Origin: Clostridiaceae bacterium
GTDB taxonomy: Bacteria > Bacillota > Clostridia > Oscillospirales > Acutalibacteraceae
Reading direction: 5' to 3'
Assembly: GCA_016292785.1 (NCBI GenBank)
Contig: JAEDFL010000022.1
Coordinates: 1-31,831, forward strand
DNA: 31,831 nucleotides
In this document: piece after piece, positions 8,102 through 15,032 of the stretch
How the letters are laid out: every line of letters begins with the position of its first letter
How positions within the stretch are numbered: the stretch's first letter is position 1
Translations under genes and position numbers: made by a program
Notes under the pieces: generated by a model
What the model was told of the DNA's origin: nothing
The model's database searches: none
What the model saw: the letters and a program-made list of their open reading frames with translations, nothing else

Positions 8102-9475
8102 TTATCTTATGTTGCCGACAGTTCTGGGATAGAGCTGGACGTCACGGATGTTGCTCATACCGGTCATATACATTACAATTCTGTCAAATCCGAGACCAAA
8201 GCCGCCGTGAGGTACGGAACCGAATTTTCTCAGGTCGAGATAATCCTTGTATTCTTCCTCGGACATATTTCTTTCTTTCATTGCCGCAAGGAGCTTGCCG
8301 AGATTTTCCTCACGCTGACTGCCGCCGATTATCTCTCCGACGCCGGGAACAAGAAGATCCGTAGCCGCAACGGTCTTTCCGTCGGCGTTCTGCTTCATAT
8401 AGAAGGACTTGATCTCCTTGGGATAGTCCGTGACGAAAACCGGCTTGTTGTAAACCTGCTCGGTGATGTATCTCTCGTGCTCCGTTGCAAGGTCGCAGCC
8501 CCACTCAACAGGGTACTGGAACTCAACGTCAGCCTCCTGAAGAAGCTCGATAGCCTTGGTGTAGGTTATTCTTTCAAAGTCGCCGTCAACTATCTTCTGA
8601 AGCTTTTCACGAAGTCCCTTTTCAAAGAATTTTTCAAAGAAAGCAAGCTCCTCGGAGCATTTTTCGATAACGTCCTTGAGAACATATTTTATCATAGCCT
8701 CCGCAACCTCGATAATATCGTCAAGCTCCGCAAAGGCGATCTCAGGCTCAACGTGCCAGAACTCGGCAACGTGACGCTGAGTGTTGCTCTTCTCGGCTCT
8801 GAACGAAGGTCCGAAGGTATAGATCTTACCCATTGCCATTGCGGCAACCTCGCCCTCAAGCTGTCCGGAAACGGAAAGTCCGGCTTTTCTGCCGAAGAAA
8901 TCGTCGGCATAGTATTCTTCCTCGCTCTTGTACTTGTCTGAATAGCCGATAGTCGTTACCTTGAAAACCTCGCCTGCGCCCTCGCAGTCGGAAGCTGTGA
9001 GCAGGGGAGTGTGGATATAAACATAGTTGTTAAGCTGGAAAAAGCTGTGGATCGCCGCCGCCGCAACGGAACGAACTCTCAGAACAGCATTGAAGGTGTT
9101 CGTCCTGACTCTGAGGTGGGGAATAGTTCTGAGAAATTCAAGCGAACAGCGTTTCTTCTGAAGCGGATAGTCGCCGGGGCATTCGCCGAGAACGCTTATC
9201 TCGTCTGCATTGACCTCAACGGCATTGTTTACCGCACCCTTAACGACAGCTCCCGTAACCTTGAGAGCCGTGCCGCCGGGCATAAAAGCGGAAATTTCGC
9301 TGAGCTTCGCTTTGTCAATGACGATCTGAAGATGGCTGAGCGATGTGCCGTCGTTAAGCTCGATGAAAGCCATATTTTTGGAATCTCTCGATGTTCTTAC
9401 CCAGCCGCATACCGTGACCTGAGTGCCGATGAAGGATGAGTCTGTCAGAATTGCTTTGATGTCGGTGTGTTTCAT
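8102..9475 (-). CDS. asnS: Asparaginyl-tRNA synthetase
   Basis: A 457-residue class IIb synthetase. An N-terminal OB-fold anticodon-binding domain (VTVCGWVRTSRDSKNMAFIELND, in residues 15-110) is followed by the catalytic core with motif 2 (GPSFRAEKSNTQRHVAEFW) and motif 3 (GFGLGFDRIVMYMTG). The arrangement after motif 1, including SGQLEGE, points to AsnRS rather than AspRS. The frame is open upstream to 9514, inside the T-box terminator, but the ATG at 9475 is preceded by AAAGGAG at good spacing and begins MKHTDIK, so it is taken as the start. It is the first gene of the asnS-asnA operon. Confidence 0.95.
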   Translation of the reverse strand: MKHTDIKAILTDSSFIGTQVTVCGWVRTSRDSKNMAFIELNDGTSLSHLQIVIDKAKLSEISAFMPGGTALKVTGAVVKGAVNNAVEVNADEISVLGECPGDYPLQKKRCSLEFLRTIPHLRVRTNTFNAVLRVRSVAAAAIHSFFQLNNYVYIHTPLLTASDCEGAGEVFKVTTIGYSDKYKSEEEYYADDFFGRKAGLSVSGQLEGEVAAMAMGKIYTFGPSFRAEKSNTQRHVAEFWHVEPEIAFAELDDIIEVAEAMIKYVLKDVIEKCSEELAFFEKFFEKGLREKLQKIVDGDFERITYTKAIELLQEADVEFQYPVEWGCDLATEHERYITEQVYNKPVFVTDYPKEIKSFYMKQNADGKTVAATDLLVPGVGEIIGGSQREENLGKLLAAMKERNMSEEEYKDYLDLRKFGSVPHGGFGLGFDRIVMYMTGMSNIRDVQLYPRTVGNIR

Positions 9476-9504
9476 GAAAATTCTCCTTTTGGAAAAATCG
9501 TATT

Positions 9505-9772
9505 TGACGAACAAAAAAGGCTATTCGTCCCAAAGCATAGGACGAATAGCCTTGTATCCGCGGTACCACCTAAATTACTCTTACGAGTCCCTTAACGGCT
9601 CAAATAAGCCATACGCATTAACGCTGCGTCAACGTCGCACCTACTGACAAAAGCGTTCGGCTTGAAGCTCCGAAGTGTTATTCACGCAAACTCTTTTACG
9701 GCGTTCGCACTATCTGCCGCTCACTGAAAACGATCTTCTGCGCTACTTCTCTTCATCATTGCTTTTCAATAT
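9505..9772 (-). promoter_or_regulatory. T-box riboswitch leader (tRNA-Asn) of asnS-asnA
   Basis: The leader transcript runs right to left. A GA-rich AGAAGTAG element and an AGTGAGCGGC / GTGCGAACGCC distal stem-loop belong to Stem I. The specifier loop contains GAATAACAC, giving AAC (9677-9679), an Asn codon followed by a purine. The diagnostic T-box AGGTGGTACCGCGG is at 9558-9571, followed by the terminator helix at 9513-9553. Uncharged tRNA-Asn should pair with AAC and with the T-box bulge, stabilise the antiterminator and allow transcription of asnS and asnA. The specifier agrees with both downstream genes. Confidence 0.93.
9513..9553 (-). terminator. Regulated terminator of the asnS T-box
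   Basis: On the minus strand AAGGCTATTCGTCC pairs with GGGACGAATAGCCTT, closed by a short loop and followed by a T-run. The 5' arm lies directly after the T-box sequence, so antiterminator and terminator are mutually exclusive in the usual T-box manner. Confidence 0.9.
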
Positions 9773-9778
9773 GATCGA

Positions 9779-9807
9779 ATTATACCACCGCTTTTTTCTC
9801 TTGTCAA
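9779..9807 (-). promoter_or_regulatory. Sigma-A promoter of the asnS T-box transcript
   Basis: On the minus strand a perfect TTGACA-N17-TATAAT. The -35 box begins just four bases after the corA stop codon. Initiation about seven bases after the -10 box gives a leader of roughly 290 bases before the asnS ATG. Confidence 0.9.
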
Positions 9808-9810
9808 GCG

Positions 9811-10746
9811 TCAGAGAAGTTTTTTCTTTTTGAAAATGACTATACATATAACCGCTACCGCAACGCTTATTCCTATGACGGCAGGATAGCCGTAGGGCGA
9901 GGTCAGCTCGGGCATATTGACGAAGTTCATTCCGTACCAGCCGGTTATAAGCGTCAGAGGAAGAAAAATAACGGTTATGACAGTCAGAAGCTTCATCGTA
10001 TTGTTCATTTTAAGATCAAGCCTTGCCTGATAAGCCTCCCTTAGCCTGACAAGATTTTCACGGAACAGGTTTATTTCGGCACAAAGCCTGTCGGCTCGGT
10101 CGCTTATCGTCTTGAAATAATATGTTTTATCTTCATCAAATATTCCGTTTTCGTTTTCGTAAAGTCTTTCTCCGATGCTGACGAGCTGTTCGTAATAATT
10201 CCTAAGCGACATCAGCTTTTTGTTATACATTAAAATCTGCTCGTTTACGTTTGAATATCTGCCGTTTTTGATAACATTTTCTTCAAGACTGTTTATTGCT
10301 TTTTCCGTTTCCTCGTTTTTTCTGCCGTCGTCGTCGGTCAGCTTGCCGAAAAAAAGACTGACGAATTTTTCCGCCGACGCTCCGTCGGCTCCGAGGTCTT
10401 CAACCGCATTTGAAAATGCTTTAAAAAGTGATTTGTCATCGTCCCTGCCTGTAACTATCAGGGCAAGCTCTTTTCTTAAATATAAACACGCCTGACTTTC
10501 GTTTTTGTCTCCGACATCGGAGCTGATGACCTTGACGGGAAAGATGAAGCTTTCCGAATTGACGGTTACGGAGCTTCTGAACGAGCTGTCGCCGAAGTCA
10601 AAGCAGATATATTCCCTCGCCGTTATGCCGAGCTGAGTATAATGGTTTTTAAACTCGTCTGATGAGATTATTCCGGCGGTCAGGATATTTTTATTTATTT
10701 CACCGAAGAATGTTTCCTTTGGTTTTCCGTCAAAGGACAGAAGCAT
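9811..10746 (-). CDS. corA: CorA-family divalent cation transporter
   Basis: A 311-residue CorA-like protein. The cytoplasmic part carries a long helical stretch (about residues 170-245), and two C-terminal membrane helices end the protein. The first (MKLLTVITVIFLPLTLITG) runs into WYGMNF, the signature YGMN selectivity loop, and the second ends with KKKKLL in the cytoplasm. CorA pentamers carry Mg2+, and some relatives carry Co2+, Zn2+ or Ni2+. The frame also has a TTG six codons upstream (10764), but that codon lies at the T-run of the preceding terminator. The ATG at 10746 has a modest GGTGA ahead of it and is preferred. No own promoter was recognised; expression may come from readthrough of the phosphoesterase terminator. 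Confidence 0.9.
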   Translation of the reverse strand: MLLSFDGKPKETFFGEINKNILTAGIISSDEFKNHYTQLGITAREYICFDFGDSSFRSSVTVNSESFIFPVKVISSDVGDKNESQACLYLRKELALIVTGRDDDKSLFKAFSNAVEDLGADGASAEKFVSLFFGKLTDDDGRKNEETEKAINSLEENVIKNGRYSNVNEQILMYNKKLMSLRNYYEQLVSIGERLYENENGIFDEDKTYYFKTISDRADRLCAEINLFRENLVRLREAYQARLDLKMNNTMKLLTVITVIFLPLTLITGWYGMNFVNMPELTSPYGYPAVIGISVAVAVICIVIFKKKKLL

Positions 10747-10762
10747 ATTATCACCGTTTCGC

Positions 10763-10797
10763 AAAAAAATAAAGACCGAAGCCTTAGCCCCGGTCTT
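10763..10797 (-). terminator. Rho-independent terminator after the phosphoesterase gene
   Basis: On the minus strand AAGACCG pairs with CGGTCTT around an inner G/C-rich segment, followed by TATTTTTTT. It lies just after the phosphoesterase stop and just before corA. Confidence 0.75.
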
Positions 10798-10809
10798 AGT
10801 ATATGCCGT

Positions 10810-11955
10810 TTATTTGCTCTTTTTCGTTTTTTTGAGAACTTTGTTTGCCGCAACTGCCGCCGCTGTAACCGCCGCAACCGCTCCGACCGCCGAACCGGCG
10901 GCTTTCAGCTTCATATCCTGCCTGTCGGAGACATTTCTCATATAGGGATCAAGGCTTTTGCTCTTCAATCCGAAGTCCTTGAAATGATACATTCTTGTCT
11001 GAACGTTTTCGGGATTGTTTTCTTCAAGAGTGATGAGTCTTACTCCCGAACGGCATCCGTCCGTATATACTCTGAAGCCTGCCGTCTTGCACTGTGCAAG
11101 AAGAATACCGTCAACATAGCCGGCAAAATCGTTCATATGATCGTGACCGAAGAATGCGCCGAGAACGTCGCCCGTTTCTTTCCATGCGGCAAATTCACCG
11201 CTGTTGAAATCGGGAACGGCAGGTCCCTCACCGAGATAACCCTCTACCTCGGGCTTGAGCATATAATACTTGTCGCTGTAGGTTTTGTGTCCCTGAACGC
11301 TGTCTAATTTTTCATACGGCTTTGCTTCCCTGAGAAGCTCGTATTCTTCGGGAACCGGTATGTGCTGAAAAAGGAGAGAGGGGAGAACCTTACCTCCGTT
11401 TTTATCCGCAAGCTCCTTTGCCGTTTTCTTATACCATTCGATCTGATCCTCATGGACAGCGTCGTAATATGACTTTGAACGGTCGGAATAAAGGCTGTGG
11501 CTGTCGATAAACCAGAGGTTGAAAATATCCTTTTCACCGTCGCCTGATTTTATGACAAGATTGTGATTGCCGTAACCGGAAAGACCGTCATCGGCGTTGA
11601 AGGCATAGCAGTTTTCGTGTTCACGGTAGAGCTTGAGCTGAGTGGGAAGATCGACCTCACATTCACGGTCGTGATTGCCGAAAACAAGGTCAAACGGAGT
11701 GTCGCTTACGGAAACCGGATAGGTAATTCGGCTTATGACAGCTCTCATTTCGTATTCTGTTGAGGCTCTTGCATTGTCTCCCATATAAATAACAAGATCC
11801 GGCTTTAATTCTTTTACGGCTTTGCCGATGAGGGCAAGGGTATCGTCCATCTTTTCCGCCGCATTGTTGTTCTTCATATCATAGCAATCGTGAAGATCAC
11901 CGAGAAGCATGATCTTGAATTTACCGTCTTTAAAACGCAAGGGTTCATTTTGCAT
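10810..11955 (-). CDS. Calcineurin-like metallophosphoesterase
   Basis: A 381-residue protein with the five metallophosphoesterase blocks: GDLHD (Asp20, His22), GDNAR (Asp60), GNHD (Asn94, His95), a histidine in LFQHIPVP, and FGHDHMND. These residues bind a di-metal centre. The family includes phosphodiesterases, purple-acid-like phosphatases and nucleotidases, so the substrate is not readable. The last 45 residues are unusual: after DPYMRNVSDRQD comes an Ala/Val-rich hydrophobic stretch of about 20 residues and then a lysine-rich end (KKTKKSK). This could be a C-terminal membrane tail, placing the enzyme on the inner face of the membrane. No N-terminal signal peptide is seen. Promoter and Shine-Dalgarno are interleaved with a hairpin upstream. 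Confidence 0.85.
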   Translation of the reverse strand: MQNEPLRFKDGKFKIMLLGDLHDCYDMKNNNAAEKMDDTLALIGKAVKELKPDLVIYMGDNARASTEYEMRAVISRITYPVSVSDTPFDLVFGNHDRECEVDLPTQLKLYREHENCYAFNADDGLSGYGNHNLVIKSGDGEKDIFNLWFIDSHSLYSDRSKSYYDAVHEDQIEWYKKTAKELADKNGGKVLPSLLFQHIPVPEEYELLREAKPYEKLDSVQGHKTYSDKYYMLKPEVEGYLGEGPAVPDFNSGEFAAWKETGDVLGAFFGHDHMNDFAGYVDGILLAQCKTAGFRVYTDGCRSGVRLITLEENNPENVQTRMYHFKDFGLKSKSLDPYMRNVSDRQDMKLKAAGSAVGAVAAVTAAAVAANKVLKKTKKSK

Positions 11956-11956
11956 A

Positions 11957-12015
11957 AAAATACCTCCGCAATCGATATTTGTTGCATATAATTATACAAC
12001 CGCAGGAGGTATTTT
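11957..12015 (-). terminator. Hairpin between glmS and the phosphoesterase, overlapping promoter and SD
   Basis: On the minus strand AAAATACCTCC (12015-12005) pairs perfectly with GGAGGTATTTT (11967-11957). GC and GTTG/CAAC inner pairs extend it, and T-rich sequence follows directly. For glmS readthrough RNA it should act as a terminator. The same 3' arm carries the GGAGG ribosome binding site of the phosphoesterase gene. Confidence 0.65.
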
Positions 12016-12020
12016 GTCAA
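11991..12020 (-). promoter_or_regulatory. Sigma-A promoter for the phosphoesterase gene
   Basis: On the minus strand TTGACA and TATAAT are both perfect, with an 18-base spacer. The -10 box falls in the loop of the hairpin at 11957-12015, so transcripts starting about seven bases later would lack the hairpin's 5' arm and keep their SD free. Confidence 0.8.
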
Positions 12021-12061
12021 TAAATTGAACATAATATTTAAGATAATTTAACATTACAGTT

Positions 12062-13855
12062 TTATTCAACAGTAACACTTTTGGCAAGGTTGCGGGGCTT
12101 GTCGATCGGACAGCCACGTTTAAGAGCCGTGTAATAAGCTAAAAGCTGTAATGGGATAACTTCCAGCGACGGTGTGAAGATATCAAGGGTTTTCGGAATG
12201 ACAATATCGCCGTCCGACGAGGAAACTGTTATCGTCTTTCCGTTCCTTGCCCTGACCTCGTTGACGTTGGATTCCGTCTTTTGCTTCAGCTCCTCCTGAC
12301 AGCAGAGGGCAACGGTCAGACTGTTTCGGTCGATGAGGGAGATTGTGCCGTGCTTCAGCTCACCTGCGGCATAGGCTTCGCAGGGAATGTAGGAGATTTC
12401 CTTGAGCTTTAGCGAGGCCTCCATCGCCGCACAGTAGTCAAAGCCTCTGCCGATGAAGCAGATATAACCCGAGCTGTCGGCGATATCGGCAAATGACTTG
12501 TATTTTTCAATATCCGAAAGCAGGATTTCAATTTTATCGGGTACGGCTTTAAGCTCCGCAACATACTCGGCGGTCTCACGGCGGCTGAGCGTACCTGAAA
12601 TTTCGGCAAGGCGGATCGCAAGAGCGTAGACTACCGCAAGCTGAGCCGAATATGCCTTGGTCGTGGCAACGGCAACCTCCTTGCCTGCTCTTGTCATAAT
12701 AACGTTTTTACATTCCTGAGCGATTGTGCTGTTTTCAACATTTACAATGCCGATTATTTTCGCTCCTTTTTTCTCGGCTATACGCATGGCGGCGAGAGTG
12801 TCCGCCGTTTCTCCGCTCTGGCTGATTATAACAACGAGAGTTTTTTCGTCAAGATAGGGGTGCATATAACGAAATTCCGAGGCTATGACCGCCCGTGCAT
12901 GCTTCTTGCAAAGCTTTTCGCATGCGTATGCGCCCACCGTACCGACATGATAAGCTGAGCCGCAGGCAACAAAGATAATTTGATCGAGGTCTTGAATCTC
13001 CTGCTTTGTCAGGTGAAGCCCTTTGAATTTTATTCTGCCCGATTCGTTGATAAATTCCGAAAGAGTGCGCCTGACCGCCGCAGGCTGTTCGGTGATCTCC
13101 TTGAGCATATAGTGTTTATAACCGCCCTTGTCGGAATTGCGGTCGAAGGCTTTTATTTTGATTTCGCTTTTCCTGATACGGCATCCGTCAAGGTCAAATA
13201 TTTTCAGACCGTCCTTTTTAAGTATTCCGATCTCGCCGTCATTGACTCTGAAGATACGGTCGCCTTTTCCCGCAATGGCGGAAACATCGCTGGCAAGATA
13301 CACACAGCCTCTTGAAACGCCTGCAAAGAGGGGACTTGAAAGCTTGGCGCACACAATACAATCGGGATAGTCGCGGCACATAATTCCGAGGGCATACGAG
13401 CCTTTGAACCTTGAAAGAGCTGCACTTACCGTGCCCTTGAGATCCCCGTTGTAGAGATGCTCGAGCATCTGAGCTATTACCTCGGTGTCGGTGTCGCTTT
13501 TGAACTCAAAGCCTTGCTCCTCAAGCTCGGCTTTAAGCTCCGCATAGTTTTCTATAATGCCGTTGTGAACGACCGTGAAAAGTCCGCTGCCGCTAATGTG
13601 CGGATGGGCGTTTGTGACCGTGGGAGCACCGTGCGTTGCCCAGCGTGTGTGACCGATACCTATATGACCGCTTATTCCCTCGGTTTCTTTTCTCAGTCCC
13701 GATGGACTTCCGACAACCTTAGCCGTCTTGACTTCCGTACCGTTTCCGACGGCAAGACCTGCCGAATCGTAGCCTCTGTATTCAAGCTCCTCAAGTCCCG
13801 ATATGATTATATCCGCAGCGTTTTCATCGCCGATGTAGCCCATAATTCCGCACAT
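12062..13855 (-). CDS. glmS: Glutamine-fructose-6-phosphate aminotransferase (isomerising)
   Basis: A 597-residue full-length GlmS, making glucosamine-6-phosphate for peptidoglycan and other amino-sugar polymers. Cys2 in MCGIMGYIG is the glutaminase nucleophile, followed by LEELEYRGYDSAGLAV and GHTRWATHGAPT of the class II amidotransferase domain. Two SIS sugar-isomerase domains follow, with VACGSAYHVG, ISQSGETADTLAAM and RGFDYCAAMEASLKLKEISYI. The C-terminus DKPRNLAKSVTVE is the conserved end. No glmS ribozyme is present: only 66 bases separate it from the upstream gene, and these hold a hairpin with the SD in its 3' arm. Confidence 0.97.
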   Translation of the reverse strand: MCGIMGYIGDENAADIIISGLEELEYRGYDSAGLAVGNGTEVKTAKVVGSPSGLRKETEGISGHIGIGHTRWATHGAPTVTNAHPHISGSGLFTVVHNGIIENYAELKAELEEQGFEFKSDTDTEVIAQMLEHLYNGDLKGTVSAALSRFKGSYALGIMCRDYPDCIVCAKLSSPLFAGVSRGCVYLASDVSAIAGKGDRIFRVNDGEIGILKKDGLKIFDLDGCRIRKSEIKIKAFDRNSDKGGYKHYMLKEITEQPAAVRRTLSEFINESGRIKFKGLHLTKQEIQDLDQIIFVACGSAYHVGTVGAYACEKLCKKHARAVIASEFRYMHPYLDEKTLVVIISQSGETADTLAAMRIAEKKGAKIIGIVNVENSTIAQECKNVIMTRAGKEVAVATTKAYSAQLAVVYALAIRLAEISGTLSRRETAEYVAELKAVPDKIEILLSDIEKYKSFADIADSSGYICFIGRGFDYCAAMEASLKLKEISYIPCEAYAAGELKHGTISLIDRNSLTVALCCQEELKQKTESNVNEVRARNGKTITVSSSDGDIVIPKTLDIFTPSLEVIPLQLLAYYTALKRGCPIDKPRNLAKSVTVE

Positions 13856-13907
13856 AGAAAAACCCTCTCCAAAGAAATAGATTTATATCTATTCTATGCA
13901 GAGGGTT
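13856..13907 (-). terminator. Hairpin between the ABC ATPase gene and glmS, overlapping the glmS SD
   Basis: On the minus strand AACCCTCT (13907-13900) pairs with AGAGGGTT (13868-13861). An inner helix AGAATAGAT/ATCTATTTCT closes on a short A+T loop, and TTTC follows. It looks like a terminator for the ABC gene. The 3' arm contains the GGAGAGG ribosome binding site of glmS, whose ATG begins only five bases after the stem. Confidence 0.6.
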
Positions 13908-13909
13908 AA
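13882..13909 (-). promoter_or_regulatory. Possible weak promoter of glmS inside the hairpin
   Basis: On the minus strand TTAACC-N16-TATAAA lies across the 5' arm and loop of the hairpin. The match is weaker than other promoters in the window. If used, the transcript would start inside the hairpin and lack its 5' arm. Confidence 0.35.
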
Positions 13910-13921
13910 TATTTATCCTTT

Positions 13922-14638
13922 TTATTTGCTCAAATTGCCTTCGGGCGTAATATTTTCATTGATATAATCGTCAACGATTTTTCCGTCGCTTATTCTGATA
14001 ACACGGTGGGCGGTTTCGGCAATGGAATCGTCATGGGTGATTAGAATTACCGTTCTTCCCTCTGCCCAAAGCTCGTTGATAATACGCATTACTTCCTTGC
14101 CTGAGGCGGAGTCGAGGTTTCCTGTCGGCTCATCGGCGAGTATAACGGGAGGCTTTGCCGCAACGGCGCGGGCAATTGCAACTCTCTGCTGCTGACCGCC
14201 CGACATCTGATTCGGCAGATGCTCCATTCGTTTTTCAAGCCCGACACGTTTGAGTGCCTCGGTGGAAAGTCTGTGTCTTTCCTCGGCTTTCATTCCTCTG
14301 TAAATCAGCGGAAGCTCAACGTTTCCCTGCGCCGTGAGGCTCGGTATGAGGTTGAAGCCCTGGAAAATGAAGCCGATTTCACGGTTTCTGATACCGCTCA
14401 GCTCGTCGTCGTCCATATCGGAAACATCCTTGCCGTTGAGAATATATGTTCCGCTTGTCACCACGTCAAGCAGTCCGAGCATATTCATCAGCGTAGATTT
14501 GCCCGATCCGGAGTGTCCGACGATCGCAACGAAGTCGCCCTGATCTATGCAAAGATCCACGCCGTCAAGCGCCCTGACCTCGTTTTCGCCCGGATTGTAT
14601 ATTTTGTATGCGTTTTTCAATTCAATAAGATGAGACAT
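13922..14638 (-). CDS. ABC transporter ATP-binding protein, MacB/LolD-like
   Basis: A 238-residue ATPase of the LolD/MacB/FtsE-like group. Walker A is GHSGSGKST (residues 41-49), the Q-loop is IFQGFNLIPSLTA, the signature is MSGGQQQRVAIARAV, Walker B is PVILADEPTGNLD, and the switch histidine is in LITHD. The subgroup powers permeases that act on lipoproteins, peptides or antimicrobial compounds at the membrane surface. No matching permease (FtsX-like, with a large extracytoplasmic domain) is encoded on either side, so this is an orphan and the partner must lie elsewhere. The ATG at 14638 follows GAGGT, and a promoter is present upstream. A terminator-like hairpin separates it from glmS. Confidence 0.9.
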   Translation of the reverse strand: MSHLIELKNAYKIYNPGENEVRALDGVDLCIDQGDFVAIVGHSGSGKSTLMNMLGLLDVVTSGTYILNGKDVSDMDDDELSGIRNREIGFIFQGFNLIPSLTAQGNVELPLIYRGMKAEERHRLSTEALKRVGLEKRMEHLPNQMSGGQQQRVAIARAVAAKPPVILADEPTGNLDSASGKEVMRIINELWAEGRTVILITHDDSIAETAHRVIRISDGKIVDDYINENITPEGNLSK

Positions 14639-14670
14639 AGGCTACCTCGGATACTGTTTTAATATAATGT

Positions 14671-14699
14671 ATTCTAACACAGACAAGCCGTTTTTTCAA
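14671..14699 (-). promoter_or_regulatory. Sigma-A promoter for the orphan ABC ATPase
   Basis: On the minus strand TTGAAA-N17-TAGAAT, with the -10 box 33 bases before the ATG. It is divergent from the xpt promoter about 120 bases away; the A+T-rich DNA between them shows no other convincing signal. Confidence 0.7.
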
Positions 14700-14814
14700 T
14701 CAAAAAGGCTAAAGTGATTGTAAATAATATGTGAATAAAAATTTAATAATATTATTGTTGATTATAGACAAAAAGGGCGGGCTGAAAAGAAATATGATTT
14801 GTAGACGGAGAGTG

Positions 14815-14842
14815 TTGACAAATGTTAATAATATGTTAAAAT
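14815..14842 (+). promoter_or_regulatory. Sigma-A promoter of the xpt riboswitch transcript
   Basis: TTGACA-N16-TAAAAT. Transcription would begin near 14850, about 35 bases before the purine aptamer and about 180 bases before the xpt start. Confidence 0.75.
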
Positions 14843-14882
14843 ATAGTTGTTGTTAAGGAAATTTGCAGCAAAAAACAATATC

Positions 14883-15007
14883 TTGCCGATATATTGCCGG
14901 ATGAATGGCCCGGCAGTCTCTACGACAGTGCCGTAACTGTCTCTATTGGTGAAGGATCTGCGATGATTTGCGGATCTGTCTCTCGGCAGTAGGGATCATC
15001 CCTCTGC
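14883..15007 (+). promoter_or_regulatory. Purine (guanine-class) riboswitch upstream of xpt
   Basis: P1 is CCGATA (14886-14891) with TATTGG (14944-14949). P2 is TGCCGG/CCGGCA with loop TGAATGG, and P3 is GACAG/CTGTC with loop containing GCCGTAA. The loop GG and CC can form the kissing pairs. The J2/3 core GTCTCTAC (14916-14923) is present. Using the Bacillus xpt numbering, ligand-contacting U22, U47, U51 and C74 are all retained; C74 (14943) predicts guanine or a related oxopurine rather than adenine. The usual A24 and A73 are both U here, which is atypical. A terminator follows at 14986, so the predicted action is ligand-induced termination. Confidence 0.85.
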
Positions 15008-15019
15008 TTATTTTATTTT
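14986..15019 (+). terminator. Riboswitch-controlled terminator ahead of xpt
   Basis: GCAG, a bulged T, then AGGGA pair with TCCCT and CTGC around a TCA loop, followed by TTATTTTATTTT. Its 5' arm overlaps TCGGCAG (14983-14989), which can instead pair with TTGCCGA at 14883-14889, the strand that forms P1 of the aptamer. These exclusive pairings give a simple on/off mechanism. Confidence 0.75.
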
Positions 15020-15032
15020 GGAGGACTTTGAA

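Noticed and set aside
8207..8941. Plus-strand open frame opposite asnS
   Set aside because: A mirror of AsnRS coding sequence; composition and lack of motifs mark it as spurious.
13856..13921. glmS ribozyme
   Set aside because: The gap to the upstream gene is too short for the ribozyme core and its conserved sequence is absent; only an SD-containing hairpin is present.
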